Source: Streptomyces subrutilus (GTDB lineage: Bacteria > Actinomycetota > Actinomycetes > Streptomycetales > Streptomycetaceae). From it: a stretch of 64,000 nt of DNA. Made by a program: the position numbers and the translations under genes. The stretch is taken from NCBI RefSeq assembly GCF_008704535.1, contig NZ_CP023701.1:186001-250000 (forward strand). The letters run 5' to 3'. Position 1 is the stretch's first letter. Each line of letters begins with the position of its first letter. Under the pieces are notes generated by a model. That model was given only the letters and a program-made list of their open reading frames with translations. It did no database searches and had not been told where the DNA came from. Positions 25,066 to 34,515 of the stretch are shown here, piece after piece.

Positions 25066-25314
25066 ATGGCTGACACCACCGCGGTCGAGCTCGACACCGA
25101 TGTCCACGACCGGCTCACCGCGCTCGCCGCGGAACGCGGACTGAGCCTGCCGGCCTACCTCGCCGAGCTGGCCTCGGCCCAGGAGCGGGAGGCCTCGCTC
25201 GCCCGCGCCACGCGGGCCTTCGAACGGGCGGTCGACCGGCCCGGGTTCCGCGAGGCCTTCGCGCGCGACTTCGGCCCGGCCGGCCCGGGCACCCGGAGCA
25301 GCCGGGGCCGGTGA
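25066..25314 (+). CDS. orphan ribbon-helix-helix antitoxin-like protein
   Basis: An 82-aa protein resembling CopG/MazE-type antitoxins. The N-terminal strand and helices AVELDTDVHDRLTALAAERG and LSLPAYLAELA match a ribbon-helix-helix fold; the rest (RATRAFERAVDRPGFREAFARDFG) is a helical tail that in such proteins wraps the toxin. No PIN, MazF or RelE-type toxin gene is next to it: the following gene is convergent and metabolic. CATACT lies 6 nt before the ATG, so it may be leaderless. It may be a solitary regulator or have lost its toxin. Confidence 0.75.
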   Translation: MADTTAVELDTDVHDRLTALAAERGLSLPAYLAELASAQEREASLARATRAFERAVDRPGFREAFARDFGPAGPGTRSSRGR

Positions 25315-25347
25315 CCGCGCGGCGGCCGCCGGCTCGGGAGGGCGCGC

Positions 25348-26463
25348 TCAGGTCGCCGGCTCCCGGACCGCCCCCACCCGTACGGGGGCCGGGATCGGCG
25401 TGCGGCTCGCGGCCAGCAGGCGGGAGCGGCTCTCGGCCCAGGTCCGCAGGTTGCGTACGAGCGCCGCGCGCACCCCGTCGCGGGTGACGGCCGGACCGCA
25501 GTCGGGCGGGCCGAACGAGGTCTCGAAGGCCGGTGCGTCCCGGAAGGCCAGGAAGAGCTCGGCGCGGTGGTGGAACCGGGCCCGCGTGGGCGGCGCCGCC
25601 GGAGTCCCGCCCGGGACCGGGCGCAGCAGCCGGTGCGCGACCTCTTCACGGACCAGCCGGGGCGGAGCCGGCCGTACGAGGCCCTGTTCGACCGCGAAGT
25701 CCAGGCAGAGCTCGACGGCCTCCCCCAGCGGCAGCGCCTGCGGGCCAGCGGTGAGCCAGTACTCGCCGCCGGTCACTCCGGCGCGGATCAGGCCGGCCGC
25801 GGCGCGGGCTACGTGGTCCTGCGGGACCAGGTCGACGCGGGTCCGCGCGTCACCGGGCAGGACGGGCATCCGGCCGAGCACGAGCGAGCCGAGGGCCTGG
25901 ACGAGGCCGCGGGTGCCGCTGCTGCGCCCGGTGTGCGAGTCGCCCAGCAGGAGCGCGGGCCGCAGGATGACGCCGGGCACCGGGGCCTCGCGCACCGCCT
26001 GCTCGGCGGCCCGCTTGGACTCCAGGTAGGCGGCGGCGCCCGGGAACCGCTCGCGGTCGCGGTCGCGGAGCTCGGCGGCGACGAACGCGGTGCTCACGTA
26101 GTGGAAGGGAGCTTCGGCCCGCTCGGCGAAGGCGAGCAGGTTGCGGGTGCCGGAGACGTTGGCGCGCCGGATCTCGCCGGGGGTGCGGCGCCAGTCGGTC
26201 TCGGCGGCGCAGTGCAGCACCACGTCGACGCGGTCGGCGAGTTCGGCGCGTTCGGCAGGGGTGAGTCCGAGGCCGGGAGCGAGCAGGTCGCCCGCGATCT
26301 CGCGGACCCGGGGGTCGCCGACCGGATTGCGGCGCCGCAGGCAGACGAGCTCGTGGTCGGCGGCCAGTTCGTCGATGAGGGCGTGGCCGAGCACCCCCGC
26401 ACCGCCCGTGAGCAGGAGCGTCGGGCGCGGGGCGGAGCCGGTACGGGCGGGGGGCAGCGTCAT
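25348..26463 (-). CDS. NAD(P)-dependent reductase, thioester-reductase-like extended SDR
   Basis: A 371-aa extended SDR of the male-sterility/NAD_binding_4 type. The cofactor loop is LLTGGAGVLGHALIDEL, with VVLHCAAETDWR, RANVSGTRNLLAFAE, and the Tyr-x-x-x-Lys pair in AAYLESKRAAEQA. This group includes reductase domains that release acyl thioesters as aldehydes, and related sugar or lipid reductases. The ATG at 26463 follows AAGGGA and is preferred to the in-frame start at 26493. The C-terminal third (RARFHHRAELFLAF...) lacks clear landmarks. It is followed upstream by a LysR gene in the same direction. Confidence 0.8.
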   Translation of the reverse strand: MTLPPARTGSAPRPTLLLTGGAGVLGHALIDELAADHELVCLRRRNPVGDPRVREIAGDLLAPGLGLTPAERAELADRVDVVLHCAAETDWRRTPGEIRRANVSGTRNLLAFAERAEAPFHYVSTAFVAAELRDRDRERFPGAAAYLESKRAAEQAVREAPVPGVILRPALLLGDSHTGRSSGTRGLVQALGSLVLGRMPVLPGDARTRVDLVPQDHVARAAAGLIRAGVTGGEYWLTAGPQALPLGEAVELCLDFAVEQGLVRPAPPRLVREEVAHRLLRPVPGGTPAAPPTRARFHHRAELFLAFRDAPAFETSFGPPDCGPAVTRDGVRAALVRNLRTWAESRSRLLAASRTPIPAPVRVGAVREPAT

Positions 26464-26619
26464 GAACGATCCCTTCTTGATCACGTATGACACCCCAACG
26501 ACCGGTTTGCGCCCGGGTGGCGGAAGTCATCACATGAACAACCCTTTGGAGTAAGCCGCTTGCTCCGTCCGGCCCGTCTCCATCGGCCGGCGCCGCGCGC
26601 CGGCGGTGGTGGGGCCGGG

Positions 26620-27579
26620 TCAGTCGAGGACCGGGTGGAACTCCGGGTGCGCGTCCCACCACTCCTTGTGGAAGGGCTGGTTGCCGACGTTGTCCACGTA
26701 GGCCAGGGCCGCCGCCCGGTACAGCAGCTCCGCCTGGCGGGCCGAGACCGTCGCACGGTTCCAGGCCAGCCGGATGCGGCCGGTGATCGGCTCGCCGCCG
26801 AGCGGGCGCATCACCGTACCGGGCGCCGTCGGGGCCGTGGGCTGGCTCAGGGAGACCGCGCGACCGGCGGCGATCAGGTCGTAGTGCATCTTGCGGTCGG
26901 CGATCCGGTAGCGCAGGGACGGGCTGAAGCCCGCCTGCGCGCAGGCCGCGACGAGTGCCTCGGGTCCGCCGTCGTCGTCCTCGACCAGGGTCATCCAGGA
27001 CTCGGCCGCGAGCTCGGCCAGGTCGATGCGCTCCCGGCGGGCCAGGGCGTGGCCGGCGGAGAGCCGGATGCAGAAGGGCTCCCTGGCGACCAGGGTCCTG
27101 GCCAAGGCGCCCGGGGGCAGCCGCACTTCGTGGTCGTTGACCTCGCCGTAGACGATGGCGTCGTACTGTCCGGCGCCCAGCATCCGGGCCAGGGCCGTCA
27201 CCGAGTCCTCCAGGTCCACGGTGATCTCCTGGCCGGCCATGGAGAGGTCGGTGCGGGCCAGCAGGCCGTCGAGCAGGACCAGCAGGATGCAGCCGAGCCG
27301 CAGCGGCGCTCCGGTGGCGATCTCGCGGGCCTCGGCGCCGAGCGCGTCCATCTCGCTGAGCACGCGGCGCGCCTTGGCCAGGACGAACTGGCCGAGCGCC
27401 GTGGGCTCGACGCCGTTGCGGCCGCGGACGAACAGCTCGCCGCCGGTGACCCGCTCGATGCGGCGCAGCTGGGCCGAGAGGGCCGGCTGCGAGACGCCCA
27501 GACGCCTCGCCGCTCCCCCCAGACTGCCCGCCTCCGCGATCCTGCAGACCGCTTGCAGGTGCCTCAACTCCAGCTGCAT
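26620..27579 (-). CDS. LysR-family transcriptional regulator
   Basis: A 319-aa LTTR. The winged helix at the N-terminus reads LRHLQAVCRIAEAGSLGGAA and RRLGVSQPALSAQLRRIE. The effector domain follows from about residue 90. The Pro/Ala-rich TAPTAPGTVMRPL loop and the C-terminal WDAHPEFHPVLD are distinctive but unassigned. It is divergent from the large metalloprotease gene at 27736, with an ATAA/TTAT dyad between them, so it may control protease production as well as itself. The reductase gene lies downstream in the same direction. Confidence 0.9.
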   Translation of the reverse strand: MQLELRHLQAVCRIAEAGSLGGAARRLGVSQPALSAQLRRIERVTGGELFVRGRNGVEPTALGQFVLAKARRVLSEMDALGAEAREIATGAPLRLGCILLVLLDGLLARTDLSMAGQEITVDLEDSVTALARMLGAGQYDAIVYGEVNDHEVRLPPGALARTLVAREPFCIRLSAGHALARRERIDLAELAAESWMTLVEDDDGGPEALVAACAQAGFSPSLRYRIADRKMHYDLIAAGRAVSLSQPTAPTAPGTVMRPLGGEPITGRIRLAWNRATVSARQAELLYRAAALAYVDNVGNQPFHKEWWDAHPEFHPVLD

Positions 27580-27613
27580 CCGGGCAGCGTACGCAGCGAC
27601 GCGGGCCCGGCAC

Positions 27614-27631
27614 CATAACCCGGACCTTATG
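27614..27631. promoter_or_regulatory. LysR-type operator candidate
   Basis: The dyad CATAA-N8-TTATG stands in the intergenic region between the LysR gene and the divergent metalloprotease. LysR proteins bind interrupted T-N11-A dyads of this form. Near it, CGTTCACG occurs twice (about 27652-27671), which might be promoter-linked. Confidence 0.4.
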
Positions 27632-27735
27632 CCTGCCGGGATGTCCCGTTCACGTCACGTTCACGCCCATACTCGGCCGCGAACACAGCACGTCGCACGA
27701 GCCTCGCCCCACACCCCCCACGATCGGAGTGGACG

Positions 27736-30700
27736 TTGCAACCCACCAGATGGACGGCCGCCGTGGCAGCCATGGCGCTGACCGCGAGCCTGGCCGGCGC
27801 CCTGGCCGGGACGGCATCGGCAGCGCAACCGGCGCAGCCCGCACCGTCACAGCAGGACTCCCCCGCCGCCCGCGCGGTCGCCGCCGCGGACCAGGCCGTG
27901 AACAGCGGTCTGGACTCCCTCGTCAACTCGGCCCAGGAGCAGTACGAACGGCGTCTGGTCACCCCCTGGGTGAAGGACCTCTACTCCGTCGCCTACGAGC
28001 GCAGCTACCGCGGCCTGCCGGTCGTCGGCGGCGACGCGGTGGTGCTGGCCGACGGCGCGGGCAAGGTGCGCGCCCTGCAGTCCGCTTCGGCCGTGCGGAT
28101 CGACGTGGCGACCCGGCCCGTCGTCACCGCCCGGGCCGCCGAGAGCACTTCCCGGGCCAAGCTCGCCTCGGTGGACAAGGTCGAATCGCACCGGCTGGTG
28201 GTCCGCCTCAAGGACGACAAGCCGGTCCTGGCCTGGGAGACCGTGCTGTCCGGCCGTACCAAGGCCGCGCCCAGCAGGCTGCACGTCTTCGTGGACGCGC
28301 GCAGCGGCGCCGTCGTCGACAGCTACGACGAGGTCGTGGCGGGCAGCGGCAACAGCAAGTGGAACGGGCCGGGCCCGCTCGCCATCGACACCACCGCCTC
28401 GGGCTCCACGTACTCGCTGCGCGACCCGAACCGGACCGGCCTGAGCTGCGCGGACTACAGCACGGGCGCGGTCTTCTCGAAGTCGTCGGACTCCTGGGGC
28501 ACGGGCAACCCCACCTCCAAGGAGACCGGCTGCGTGGACCTGATGTTCGCCGCGCAGAAGCAGTGGGACATGCTGGGCCAGTGGCTGGGCCGCAACGGCG
28601 TCAGCGGCAACGGCCGCAGCTTCCCCGGCAAGGTCGGGTTGAGCGACCTGAACGCCTACTGGGACGGCAGCTCGGTCACCATCGGGCACAACAGCGCCAA
28701 CGAGTGGATCGCCGGCGTGGACGTGGTGGCGCACGAGTACGGTCACGCCATCGACACCAACACCCCGGGCGGCACCAGCGGCCAGGAGGCCGGGCTCGGC
28801 GAGGGCACCGGTGACATCTTCGGCGCGCTGACCGAGGCGTTCATCAACGAACCGTCGCCCTACGACACCCCGGACTACACGGTCGGCGAGGTCATCAACC
28901 TCCAGGGCCGCGGCCCGATCCGCAACATGTACAACCCGCCGGCCGTCAACAACGACCCGGCCTGCTACAGCTCCGCGATACCCGGGACCGAGGTGCACGC
29001 GGCCGCGGGCCCGCTCAACCACTGGTTCTACCTGCTCGCCGAGGGCACCAACCCGGGCGGCGGCAAGCCCAGCAGCTCCACCTGCAACCAGACGACGCTG
29101 ACCGGCGTGGGCGTGCAGAACGCCGGAAAGATCTTCTACGGCGGCATGCTGCTCAAGACCAGCAGCATGTCCTACAAGAAGTACCGTACGGCGACGCTCA
29201 GTTCGGCGAAGTCCCTGGATCCCGCCACGTGTGACCTCTTCACCAGGACCAAGGCGGCCTGGGACGCGATCAGCGTGCCCGCCCAGGCGGGCGACCCGAC
29301 CTGCACGCCGAGCGGGCAGAACAACGACTTCTCACTGGCGCTGAACCCGTCCTCGGGCACCGTGCAGCAGGGCGCGTCGGTCACCACCACCGTGGCCACC
29401 AGCACCACCACCGGATCCGCGCAGTCGCTGACCCTCACCGCCACCGGCCTGCCGGCCGGGGTCACCGCCTCCTTCAACCCGGCCACCGTGCAGTCCGGCC
29501 AGTCCTCGGTGCTGACCCTGACCGCCACCGCCAACGCCGCCCCCGGCTCCTCCACCGTGGTCGTCAAGGGCCAGGGCACCACCCTCTCCCACACCGTCGA
29601 CTACGCGTTGAACGTCGGCGGGACCCAACCCGGCAACGATCCTCCGAACATCAGTGTGGACAACGTCCGCGCGCACCTCACCCAGTTCGGCACGATCGCC
29701 TCGCAGAACGGCGGCAACCGCCGTGCGGGCAGCGCCGGCTACACCCAGTCGCTGGCGTACGTGAAGGGCAAGCTGCAGGCCGCCGGTTACACGGTGTCCG
29801 AGCAGAACTGCACCTCCTGCACCTACCCCTCCAACAACCTGATCGCCGACTGGCCCGGCGGCCCCGCGGACCAGACGATCATGTTCGGCGCCCACCTCGA
29901 CGGCGTCTCCGCCGGCCCCGGCATCAACGACAACGGCTCCGGATCCGCCACGCTGCTGGAGAACGCCCTCGTCCTCGCGCAGAAGAACCCCACCATGACG
30001 AAGCACGTGCGCTTCGCCTGGTGGACCGACGAGGAGCAGGGCCTCAACGGCTCGAAGTTCTACGTCAACCAGCTGAGCAGCGCCCAGCGCAGCGCCATCA
30101 AGGGCTACTACAACTTCGACATGGTCGGCTCGACCAACGGCGGCTACTTCATCAACAACGTCAACTCGGCCACCGCCGCCCCGCTCAAGGCGTACTGGAC
30201 CTCGCTGAACCTCGCGCCCGAGGAGAACACCGAGGGCCAGGGCCGCAGCGACGACTACTCCTTCCAGCAGGCCGGCATCCCCACCTCCGGCTACGCGGCC
30301 GGAGCCAGCGCGCGCAAGACGTCCGCCCAGGCCGCCAAGTGGGGCGGCACGGCGAACGCCGCCTACGACGCCTGCTACCACAGCTCCTGCGACACCACGA
30401 GCAACATCAGCCCCACCGTCCTGGACCGCAGTGCCGACGGCGTCGCGTACGCAGTCTGGAAGCAGGCCGTGGGCGGGGAGACCCCCGCCCAGGACTTCTC
30501 GCTGAGCACGAGCCCCTCGGCGGGCAGCGCGGCCCCCGGCGGTTCCACCTCGGCCACCGTCAACACGGCGACCGTCAGCGGCGCCGCCCAGACGATCGCC
30601 CTGTCCGTCTCCGGCGCCCCGGCCGGGGTGAGCGCCACGCTCAGCCCGACGTCGGTGCAGTCCGGCAGCGCCTCCACCCTGTCCGTCCAGGTCGGCGCGA

Positions 30701-31251
30701 GCACCGCGCCGGGCACCTACACCCTGACGGTCACCGGCTCCGGCACCGTCAGCCACACCACCACCTACACGCTGACCGTCACCGGCGGCGGCGGCTCGTG
30801 CACACCCCGCCAGCTCGTGGTCAACGGCGGCTTCGAGAGCGGCACCAGCCCGTGGACCACCACCTCGGGAGTCATCACCAACCAGGCCGGCCAGGCGCCG
30901 CACGGCGGCAGCTACAAGGCCTGGCTGAACGGCTGGGGTTCGGCCCGCACGGACAGCGCCTCGCAGTCGCTGACCATCCCGTCCGGCTGCTCCGCGTACC
31001 AGCTGTCGTTCTTCCTGCACATCGACACGGACGAGACCGAGAACGTGGTCTACGACACCTTCACCGTCTCGGTGGGCGGCCAGACCCTGGCCACCCTGTC
31101 CAATCTGGACGCGAACACCGGCTTCACGCAGAAGACGTACGACCTGTCGGCCTTCGCCGGCCAGAGCGTCACGCTGAAGTTCAACGGCGTGGAGGACCAG
31201 TCCCTCCAGACCTCCTACGTCGTGGACGACGTCACCCTCCAGGTGAGCTGA
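27736..31251 (+). CDS. secreted double metalloprotease: M4 thermolysin-like plus M28 aminopeptidase
   Basis: A 1171-aa exoenzyme carrying two zinc peptidases. The start is TTG at 27736, set by GGAG 6 nt before and an immediate signal peptide ([20 protein letters not shown]). Residues about 60-200 are an FTP/PepSY-like propeptide. The M4 domain follows, with HEYGH (His333, Glu334, His337) and Glu356 in [10 protein letters not shown] first Ig-like domain is at about 530-635. The M28 domain at about 640-920 has His720, Asp732 in NDNGSGSAT, Glu766/Glu767, Asp795 and His882, a complete two-zinc site. A second Ig-like domain and a C-terminal carbohydrate-binding-like jelly roll ([15 protein letters not shown]) finish it. 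Each peptidase is familiar alone; one chain with both is unusual. Confidence 0.92.
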   Translation: MQPTRWTAAVAAMALTASLAGALAGTASAAQPAQPAPSQQDSPAARAVAAADQAVNSGLDSLVNSAQEQYERRLVTPWVKDLYSVAYERSYRGLPVVGGDAVVLADGAGKVRALQSASAVRIDVATRPVVTARAAESTSRAKLASVDKVESHRLVVRLKDDKPVLAWETVLSGRTKAAPSRLHVFVDARSGAVVDSYDEVVAGSGNSKWNGPGPLAIDTTASGSTYSLRDPNRTGLSCADYSTGAVFSKSSDSWGTGNPTSKETGCVDLMFAAQKQWDMLGQWLGRNGVSGNGRSFPGKVGLSDLNAYWDGSSVTIGHNSANEWIAGVDVVAHEYGHAIDTNTPGGTSGQEAGLGEGTGDIFGALTEAFINEPSPYDTPDYTVGEVINLQGRGPIRNMYNPPAVNNDPACYSSAIPGTEVHAAAGPLNHWFYLLAEGTNPGGGKPSSSTCNQTTLTGVGVQNAGKIFYGGMLLKTSSMSYKKYRTATLSSAKSLDPATCDLFTRTKAAWDAISVPAQAGDPTCTPSGQNNDFSLALNPSSGTVQQGASVTTTVATSTTTGSAQSLTLTATGLPAGVTASFNPATVQSGQSSVLTLTATANAAPGSSTVVVKGQGTTLSHTVDYALNVGGTQPGNDPPNISVDNVRAHLTQFGTIASQNGGNRRAGSAGYTQSLAYVKGKLQAAGYTVSEQNCTSCTYPSNNLIADWPGGPADQTIMFGAHLDGVSAGPGINDNGSGSATLLENALVLAQKNPTMTKHVRFAWWTDEEQGLNGSKFYVNQLSSAQRSAIKGYYNFDMVGSTNGGYFINNVNSATAAPLKAYWTSLNLAPEENTEGQGRSDDYSFQQAGIPTSGYAAGASARKTSAQAAKWGGTANAAYDACYHSSCDTTSNISPTVLDRSADGVAYAVWKQAVGGETPAQDFSLSTSPSAGSAAPGGSTSATVNTATVSGAAQTIALSVSGAPAGVSATLSPTSVQSGSASTLSVQVGASTAPGTYTLTVTGSGTVSHTTTYTLTVTGGGGSCTPRQLVVNGGFESGTSPWTTTSGVITNQAGQAPHGGSYKAWLNGWGSARTDSASQSLTIPSGCSAYQLSFFLHIDTDETENVVYDTFTVSVGGQTLATLSNLDANTGFTQKTYDLSAFAGQSVTLKFNGVEDQSLQTSYVVDDVTLQVS

Positions 31252-31271
31252 CGCCCGCCTGACCGCACGGA

Positions 31272-31307
31272 GCCGGCCCGGTCCCCTCGCGAGGGGGCCG
31301 GGCCGGC
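31272..31307. terminator. bidirectional terminator hairpin
   Basis: A 17-bp stem (GCCGGCCCGGTCCCCTC pairing with GAGGGGGCCGGGCCGGC, one G-T wobble) with a 2-nt loop lies between the metalloprotease gene and the convergent isochorismatase-like gene. Confidence 0.8.
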
Positions 31308-31368
31308 GCGTTCGCGGGACGGCCCGGCCGCGGCGGGCGGGCGTCCGCTCGCCCCGGCGCTCAGGCCT

Positions 31369-31938
31369 TCAGGCCTTCAGGGCGGCGACGACCTCGGCGG
31401 TGGAGCCGACCCGGCCGATGCGCGGGAAGATCTTGCCGAAGCTGTGCGCGTGGGAGTCCGCGTCGGTGTCGGCGGTGGCGTCCTCGGCGAAGACGAGCTC
31501 GTAGCTGTGCTCCCAGGCGGTGCGGGCGGTGGACTCGACGCCGACGCTGGTGGAGATGCCGCCCAGCACGATGCGGTGGATGCCGCGGCGGCGCAGCTGG
31601 AGGTCCAGTTCGGTGCCGGTGAAGGCGCCCCAGTGCCGCTTGGTGACGACGACGTCCCCGAGCGCGGCCAGCTCCTGCGGGATCTCCGAGAACGCGGCGG
31701 GCGGGGCCACGGCCGGTCCCGGGCGGTCGACGGCGGTGGTGGGCAGGTCGCCGCCGTCGGCGGACCAGGCGACGCGGACCAGGACGACGGGCAGATTCCG
31801 CGCGCGGAAGGCCTCCGCGAGCTCGATGCCGCGCCGCAGGACGTCGGCGGCGCGGCGGTGCGTGGGGAGGCCCAGGATGCCCTTCTGGAGGTCGATGAGC
31901 ACCAGTGCGGTCTGCGCGTCGAGGTTCAGGTCGGTCAC
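31369..31938 (-). CDS. isochorismatase-family protein lacking the catalytic cysteine
   Basis: A 189-aa protein with the isochorismatase/nicotinamidase fold. The Asp is in ALVLIDLQKGILG and the Lys in VVVTKRHWGAFTGT. The nucleophile loop reads GGISTSVGVESTAR, where cysteine hydrolases have T-x-x-C-V-x-x-T; the cysteine is a glycine here. Fold and other triad members are intact, so the protein may bind a ligand or work by a different chemistry. The start is GTG at 31938 with AAGGACG upstream. The small gene 31979-32248 lies just upstream in the same direction. Confidence 0.87.
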   Translation of the reverse strand: MTDLNLDAQTALVLIDLQKGILGLPTHRRAADVLRRGIELAEAFRARNLPVVLVRVAWSADGGDLPTTAVDRPGPAVAPPAAFSEIPQELAALGDVVVTKRHWGAFTGTELDLQLRRRGIHRIVLGGISTSVGVESTARTAWEHSYELVFAEDATADTDADSHAHSFGKIFPRIGRVGSTAEVVAALKA

Positions 31939-31978
31939 GGGTCGTCCTTCGGGTCGGTTCGGCGGTGCGGCCGGGTCC

Positions 31979-32248
31979 TCACCGCCGCCTGTCGGGCGCC
32001 ACCAGCGCCGTCAGGCCGTAGTCCAGCTCCGCCCCGTCGACGAGCAGCGCCTCCACCGTACGCGTACGGGGATCGATGTCGGCCTCCAGGCCCTGGCCGC
32101 GATAGCGCGGGTAGCCGGAGGCCCCGGTCTCGCCGGTGGCCTCGACCACGGCCGACCTCAGGGCCCGGTCGGCCGCGTCGGCGCCTCGCAGGTTTTCGAT
32201 GTGCCCGGGTACCAGGAGGATCTCGAATCGCTGCGGTTCAGTCGTCAT
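31979..32248 (-). CDS. conserved hypothetical small protein
   Basis: An 89-aa soluble protein I do not recognise. It begins MTTEPQRFEILLVPGHIEN and has a mixed alpha/beta look, with a central EADIDPRTRTVEALLVDGAEL segment. There is no signal or membrane segment. TAGCGT lies exactly 6 nt before its ATG, so it is probably leaderless. It precedes the isochorismatase-like gene by 40 bases in the same direction, so they may share a transcript. Confidence 0.6.
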   Translation of the reverse strand: MTTEPQRFEILLVPGHIENLRGADAADRALRSAVVEATGETGASGYPRYRGQGLEADIDPRTRTVEALLVDGAELDYGLTALVAPDRRR

Positions 32249-32254
32249 GCGCAG

Positions 32255-32260
32255 ACGCTA
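32255..32260 (-). promoter_or_regulatory. TANNNT -10 box for a leaderless transcript
   Basis: TAGCGT on the minus strand is 6 nt before the ATG at 32248, without a ribosome site. Confidence 0.45.
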
Positions 32261-32352
32261 GACACCGCCCGGGCGGGCAGGCAAGGACCGCCGCCCCCTC
32301 GGCCACGTCGTAGGCTCTGCGGGACCACGGCAGGCAGAGGAACAGGAACACC

Positions 32353-32739
32353 ATGAGCGGCACGCCCCCAGTCAAGATCCTCCTCGTGGCGAAGGACCGC
32401 ACCCTGCGCACCCTCCTGGAGCGGCTGCTCGTGGGCCGGGGGTTCGCCGTGGTCGACGGCGGCACCGGCGCGGACACCGTCGCCCTGCTCGCCAGCGAGA
32501 GCCCCGTCGGTCTGGTGGTCTGCGAGCGCACCGGCCCCGGGCTGGACGAGGTCGCGCTCTTCGAGGAGATCCGCCGCGACCCCGCCCACGGGCGCGTCCC
32601 CATCCTCGCCCTGCCCCCGGCGGACCCGGAGTGCACGGCGCGCGCCCTGGAGGCCGGGGTGGACGACTGCCTCGCCAAGCCCTTCCACCCGACGGAGTTC
32701 CTGGCCCGCACGGAGCGGCTCGCCCGCCCGGCGTCCTGA
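32353..32739 (+). CDS. stand-alone receiver-like protein with Glu in place of the phospho-Asp
   Basis: A 128-aa single-domain response-regulator fold. The N-terminal strand reads KILLVAKDRTLRTLLERLL, where the acidic pair is reduced to Lys14-Asp15. The phosphorylation position is Glu58 (GLVVCERTGPGLD) instead of Asp. The conserved Thr/Ser position is Pro88 (ILALPPAD), while the switch Lys109 is kept in CLAKPFHP. It is thus likely not phosphorylated and Glu58 may mimic the active state. There is no output domain and no histidine kinase nearby. AGGAAC precedes the ATG. Its partner is unknown. Confidence 0.85.
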   Translation: MSGTPPVKILLVAKDRTLRTLLERLLVGRGFAVVDGGTGADTVALLASESPVGLVVCERTGPGLDEVALFEEIRRDPAHGRVPILALPPADPECTARALEAGVDDCLAKPFHPTEFLARTERLARPAS

Positions 32740-32778
32740 CCGTCGCGCGGGGTCCCGCACGGGCGGGTCCGTCGCCCC

Positions 32779-33690
32779 TCAGGCCGGCCGGTAGCCGCGG
32801 CTGCGGACCAGCTCACGGGCGAGGGCGGTGAACGCGCGGGCCGCCGCGCTCTCGTACGCGCCCGTGCGCCGCAGCAGGGTGACGGCACGGGACGGCAGCG
32901 GTGGCTCCAGGGGGATCGGCCGCAGCTGCGGGTGGTCGTCGGTGACGGCGTCCGGGAGGACCGTGGCCAGCGGGGTGCGCCGGACGATCTCGGTGAGCGC
33001 CTGTACGGAGTTGGCCTCGACGGCGATGTGCGGGCGCACGCCGTGGGCGGCGAGGTACGCGTCGACGTGCGCCCGGGTGGCGAAGTCCCCGCTGAGCAGG
33101 GCGAGTCGGCGCCCCGCGAGCTCGCGCACGGGCAGCGGCGCTGCGGGAACGGCGTCGGCGCGGTCCGCGTCGGCCGCCGTGACGAGGCCGAGGGTCTCCG
33201 TGAACAGCGGCTCGGCCGCGATGCCCGGCGGGTGGGGCCCGCCGAAGGCGATGCCCAGGTCGTGGTCGTCGGCGAGGAGCCCCGCTTCGATGCGGTCCTG
33301 CGGCATCTCGCGGACGTCGACGGTGATGCCGGGGTGGGCGCGCTGCAGCGCGGCGAGGAGGGGGCCCGTGAGGTACGCGGTGAACGTGGGGGTGAGGGCC
33401 AGCCGCAGCCGCCCGCGGGAGAGGTCCGCGAGGTCCAGGACGGCCCGTTCCGCCGCCGCGAGGTCCCGCAGCGCACCGCGCGCGTACTGGACGTAGGTGG
33501 CTCCGGCGTCGGTGAGCCGGACGGCGCGGCCCGTCCGGTCCAACAGCTGTGCTCCCACGGCCCGTTCGAGCTGCTTCACCTGCTGCGAGAGGGTCGGCTG
33601 GGAGATCCGCAGCTCTTCGGCGGCGCGGGTGAAGCTGCCGTGTTCGGCGACCGCGATCAGATAGCGGAGGTGACGCAGTTCCGGGGCCAT
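32779..33690 (-). CDS. cynR: LysR-family regulator, CynR-like
   Basis: A 303-aa LTTR divergent from carbonic anhydrase and cyanase genes, the same arrangement as the E. coli cynR-cynTS locus. The helix-turn-helix is in LRYLIAVAEHGSFTRAAEEL and RISQPTLSQQVKQLE. The effector domain shows LRLALTPTFTAYLTGPLL and GLGIAFGG-like strands as in CynR. The ATG at 33690 begins the standard LTTR N-terminus; longer frames reach into the promoter region. Its presumed inducer is cyanate. The name rests on synteny plus family; specificity is inferred. Confidence 0.82.
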   Translation of the reverse strand: MAPELRHLRYLIAVAEHGSFTRAAEELRISQPTLSQQVKQLERAVGAQLLDRTGRAVRLTDAGATYVQYARGALRDLAAAERAVLDLADLSRGRLRLALTPTFTAYLTGPLLAALQRAHPGITVDVREMPQDRIEAGLLADDHDLGIAFGGPHPPGIAAEPLFTETLGLVTAADADRADAVPAAPLPVRELAGRRLALLSGDFATRAHVDAYLAAHGVRPHIAVEANSVQALTEIVRRTPLATVLPDAVTDDHPQLRPIPLEPPLPSRAVTLLRRTGAYESAAARAFTALARELVRSRGYRPA

Positions 33691-33812
33691 CCCCTCACTA
33701 TAGATGAAACCAATGCAAGACATCGATATTGCGCCTTGGACACAATAGATGCAGCTCATGCATGGTGGAACACGTCAAGCCCCACGGGGCGGATCCCACA
33801 GAGGGAGTGACC
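33691..33812. promoter_or_regulatory. cynR-cynT divergent control region
   Basis: This 122-base region is clearly A/T-richer than its surroundings. It has the dyad CAAT-N13-ATTG (33711-33731), a plausible LysR site, and the direct repeat ATAGATG at 33700-33706 and 33745-33751. GAGGGAG at 33801-33807 is the cynT ribosome site. Confidence 0.5.
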
Positions 33813-34433
33813 ATGCACGATCTTTCGGACGGCGCCCTGTCGGACGGCGTCGCACGCTTCCAGCGGGAGGTCTTCCCGGCCAAGGCGCGGCTCTACGCCG
33901 AGCTGGCCGGCACGCACCGCCCCGCCACCCTGTTCATCGGCTGCTCCGACGCCCGCGTGGTGCCGGAGCTGATCACCCAGAGCGAGCCCGGTGAGCTGTT
34001 CGTCATCCGGACCGCCGGCAATCTCGTCCCGGCCTACGCCCCCGTCCCGGACGGGGTGACGGCGAGCATCGAGTACGCCGTCGCGGTGCTCGGCGTCACC
34101 GGCATCGTGGTCTGCGGGCACTCCGCCTGCGGGGCGATGACCGCGCTGGCCGAGGGGACGGACCTGAGCGGCGCCGCGTCGGTCGCCGGCTGGCTGCGGC
34201 ACGCCGACGCCTCGGTGGCCCGTACCGCCGGGACGGGTCCGGACCGGGTGGCGGCGCTGGTCCGCGAGAACGTCCGCGCCCAGCTGGCCAACCTGGCCAC
34301 GCACCCCTCGGTCGCCCGCGCCCTCGCCGCGGGGGCAATCACCCTGCGCGGCTGGGTCTACGACATCCCGACGGGCGACGTGGCGGAAGTCGGCGCGTCC
34401 GCCGCGCCCACGCCCGCCCCCGCCTCGGCCTGA
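33813..34433 (+). CDS. cynT: beta-class carbonic anhydrase, cyanate-operon type
   Basis: A 206-aa enzyme interconverting CO2 and bicarbonate. The zinc ligands are visible as Cys44 in GCSDARV (Asp46 and Arg48 form the dyad), His103 and Cys106 in CGHSACGAM. In cyn operons its job is to recapture CO2 released by cyanase so that bicarbonate, a cyanase co-substrate, is not lost. The ATG at 33813 is set by GAGGGAG 5 nt upstream; an in-frame start at 33729 lies in the promoter. It is followed by cynS after 82 bases. Confidence 0.92.
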   Translation: MHDLSDGALSDGVARFQREVFPAKARLYAELAGTHRPATLFIGCSDARVVPELITQSEPGELFVIRTAGNLVPAYAPVPDGVTASIEYAVAVLGVTGIVVCGHSACGAMTALAEGTDLSGAASVAGWLRHADASVARTAGTGPDRVAALVRENVRAQLANLATHPSVARALAAGAITLRGWVYDIPTGDVAEVGASAAPTPAPASA

Positions 34434-34515
34434 GCCGGCGCGGCCCCGGTCCCCGATGCCCGACCCCCGCCCCGTCCCACACCCGTCCCACCCGTCCCGG
34501 AAGGACCCCTCCCCC

